Of a DNA stretch of 7,251 nucleotides, positions 6,231 to 7,251 are shown in pieces (the first letter of the stretch is position 1; each line of letters opens with the position of its first letter). This stretch comes from a bacterium (lineage in GTDB: Bacteria > SZUA-79 > Acidulodesulfobacterales > Acidulodesulfobacteraceae): positions 1 through 7,251 of the forward strand of contig JAJZJD010000053.1 in the NCBI GenBank assembly GCA_021828445.1, read 5' to 3'. The notes beneath the pieces are model-generated. The model had not been told where the DNA came from. It worked only from the letters and a program-made list of their open reading frames with translations, and did no database searches. The translations under genes were made by a program, and so were the position numbers.

Positions 6231-7251
6231 TTATGATGATTTAATATTAATATCCATAATTCTTAATCCGTCCGGCAAAATTGCGTTGATTTTTTCCAGT
6301 AGAACGTTTAATGCCGTTGAAGCGGTATATTCCGCGGCTACCCGCGCCTTAATATACAACTCGTCGCTTTCGCTCATAAAAGGTATGGGATTGGAAAAGC
6401 TCAGCCTTGGTCTGGACGTAAATTTTGATTCCCTGTAAATTAGCGGGATACCGGCTACTCTAAAAGCTTTAAGCAATATTTTTACGGTTTCTAAATGTCC
6501 AAGATACTTCGCCGCTCCTCTTTTGGAATATATAAACGTAAGTTCGGAAAAAGATTTTACGGGATTGTTTTGAATTATTTTTACTCCGAAGGCGGCGGCT
6601 TCCGTATTTTTATTATAGTTTTTTTTATGCATTTTTATATTTTCCGCTTTTGACGAATAAACGGGGCCTACGGTTTTAAAATCGCATACCCCGCATAAAT
6701 AACAAATTTTTCTGCAATTCTCCGTTAAAAGGTCTTCGATGAAATTGTCTGTCCGGGCGGCATTATGCGGATAAATGGATTTTAAATTCTGCATATATGA
6801 TTTTTTATATTCGTCTTTTAAAAATTCCTTATCCACTAAAATATCTATAAAATCCCATGGAAGCGGAACGTCTATATTTTTTTCTTCGTATAAATATCGA
6901 TAATCGTATCCGTATTCAAGGGCTTTAACCCATGCATCATAGTTGAACAATCTGGATTCGCTGTCGTAAACCGCTCCGAATTTATAGGCATTGTATATGA
7001 TTTTAGGCGTAAAATCGTCCCCTCTCGATATGAGCCCTTCTATGAAACTGACTTTAGGGTCCTGGTATCTAAAATTTACGTTTAAGGGTCTTAACAATTT
7101 TTTTAAATAATTAATTTTAAAGTTAAGCTCCGGTTCCTTTTCCATAGGATGCCATTGAAAAGGGGTATGGGGCTTCGGCACGAAGTTATTGACGTTTACC
7201 GTAATATTCAGCCCTTTTGCAACTTTTTTTATTTTTATTATTAAACCTGCT
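6231..7251 (-). CDS. TIGR03960-type B12-binding radical SAM protein with shortened DUF2344 domain (N-terminus beyond window)
   Basis: The frame is open to the right edge and shows 339 residues. A GTG at 7181 is not the start, because the frame continues upstream through VNVNNFVPKPHTPFQW, a conserved stretch of TIGR03960 proteins just after the radical SAM barrel. Next come the family features IEGLISRGDD, FGAVYDS, LPWDFID and a Cys-rich CRKICYLCGVCD (visible residues 179-190). A DUF2344 (TIGR03936) domain begins near visible residue 236, with YSKRGAAKYLGHLE and PRLSFSNPIPF. The B12-binding domain and the CxxxCxxC cluster lie outside the window. DUF2344 is normally about 200 residues; here only about 104 are present, ending at GLRIMDINIKSS. 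The natural fusion has no well-defined reaction, though relatives often neighbour ribonuclease G and ribosomal genes. Here a tRNA follows instead. Confidence 0.85.
   Translation of the reverse strand, partial: AGLIIKIKKVAKGLNITVNVNNFVPKPHTPFQWHPMEKEPELNFKINYLKKLLRPLNVNFRYQDPKVSFIEGLISRGDDFTPKIIYNAYKFGAVYDSESRLFNYDAWVKALEYGYDYRYLYEEKNIDVPLPWDFIDILVDKEFLKDEYKKSYMQNLKSIYPHNAARTDNFIEDLLTENCRKICYLCGVCDFKTVGPVYSSKAENIKMHKKNYNKNTEAAAFGVKIIQNNPVKSFSELTFIYSKRGAAKYLGHLETVKILLKAFRVAGIPLIYRESKFTSRPRLSFSNPIPFMSESDELYIKARVAAEYTASTALNVLLEKINAILPDGLRIMDINIKSS

Noticed and set aside
7179..7181. GTG as start of the radical SAM/DUF2344 protein
   Set aside because: The same frame continues to the window edge with conserved family sequence immediately upstream of this valine codon, so it is internal.

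Overview
The window comes from an AT-rich bacterium, apparently Gram-negative. It has an inner-membrane sensor with a large extracytoplasmic domain, frequent ATA isoleucine codons, and a B12-type radical SAM protein fused to a DUF2344 domain. The style resembles deltaproteobacteria-like environmental lineages, but no marker here fixes the taxonomy.

Layout. (1) Positions 1-1576, minus strand: a probable two-gene operon. The first gene (1576-410) encodes a globin-coupled HD-GYP c-di-GMP phosphodiesterase. The second starts at 374 and runs off the left edge; it encodes a CelD/BcsL-type GNAT acetyltransferase and is easily missed because its stop lies outside the window. (2) Positions 1577-1966: a divergent intergenic region with a candidate promoter for each side. 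Between them is a 78-bp inverted-repeat element that looks like a miniature or collapsed insertion sequence. (3) Positions 1976-5950, plus strand: a very large membrane-bound sensor with two membrane helices around an extracytoplasmic sensor region, then GAF-GAF-PAS-GGDEF-EAL and a small helical C-terminal domain. (4) Positions 6002-6076, minus strand: tRNA-Gly(GCC) with an encoded CCA and its own good sigma70-type promoter. (5) Positions 6231 to the right edge, minus strand: the C-terminal part of a TIGR03960-type radical SAM protein whose DUF2344 (TIGR03936) domain stops about halfway. A degenerate copy of the intergenic element lies just beyond its stop codon.

How it fits together. The left two thirds is a c-di-GMP module. 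A heme-globin-gated HD-GYP phosphodiesterase (probably sensing O2 or another gas) is transcribed divergently from a membrane sensor that carries both synthesis (GGDEF) and degradation (EAL) domains. The CelD-like acetyltransferase after the HD-GYP gene suggests an output in extracellular polysaccharide or cell-envelope modification; this is inference from position and family.

The strongest unexplained signals are small. One is a 29-nt near-identical direct repeat shared by the 3' end of the HD-GYP gene and the PAS coding region of the large sensor. The other is the dispersed IS-like end sequence, one copy of which may explain the truncated DUF2344 domain. I found no CRISPR array, intact transposase, phage genes or evident new defence system.
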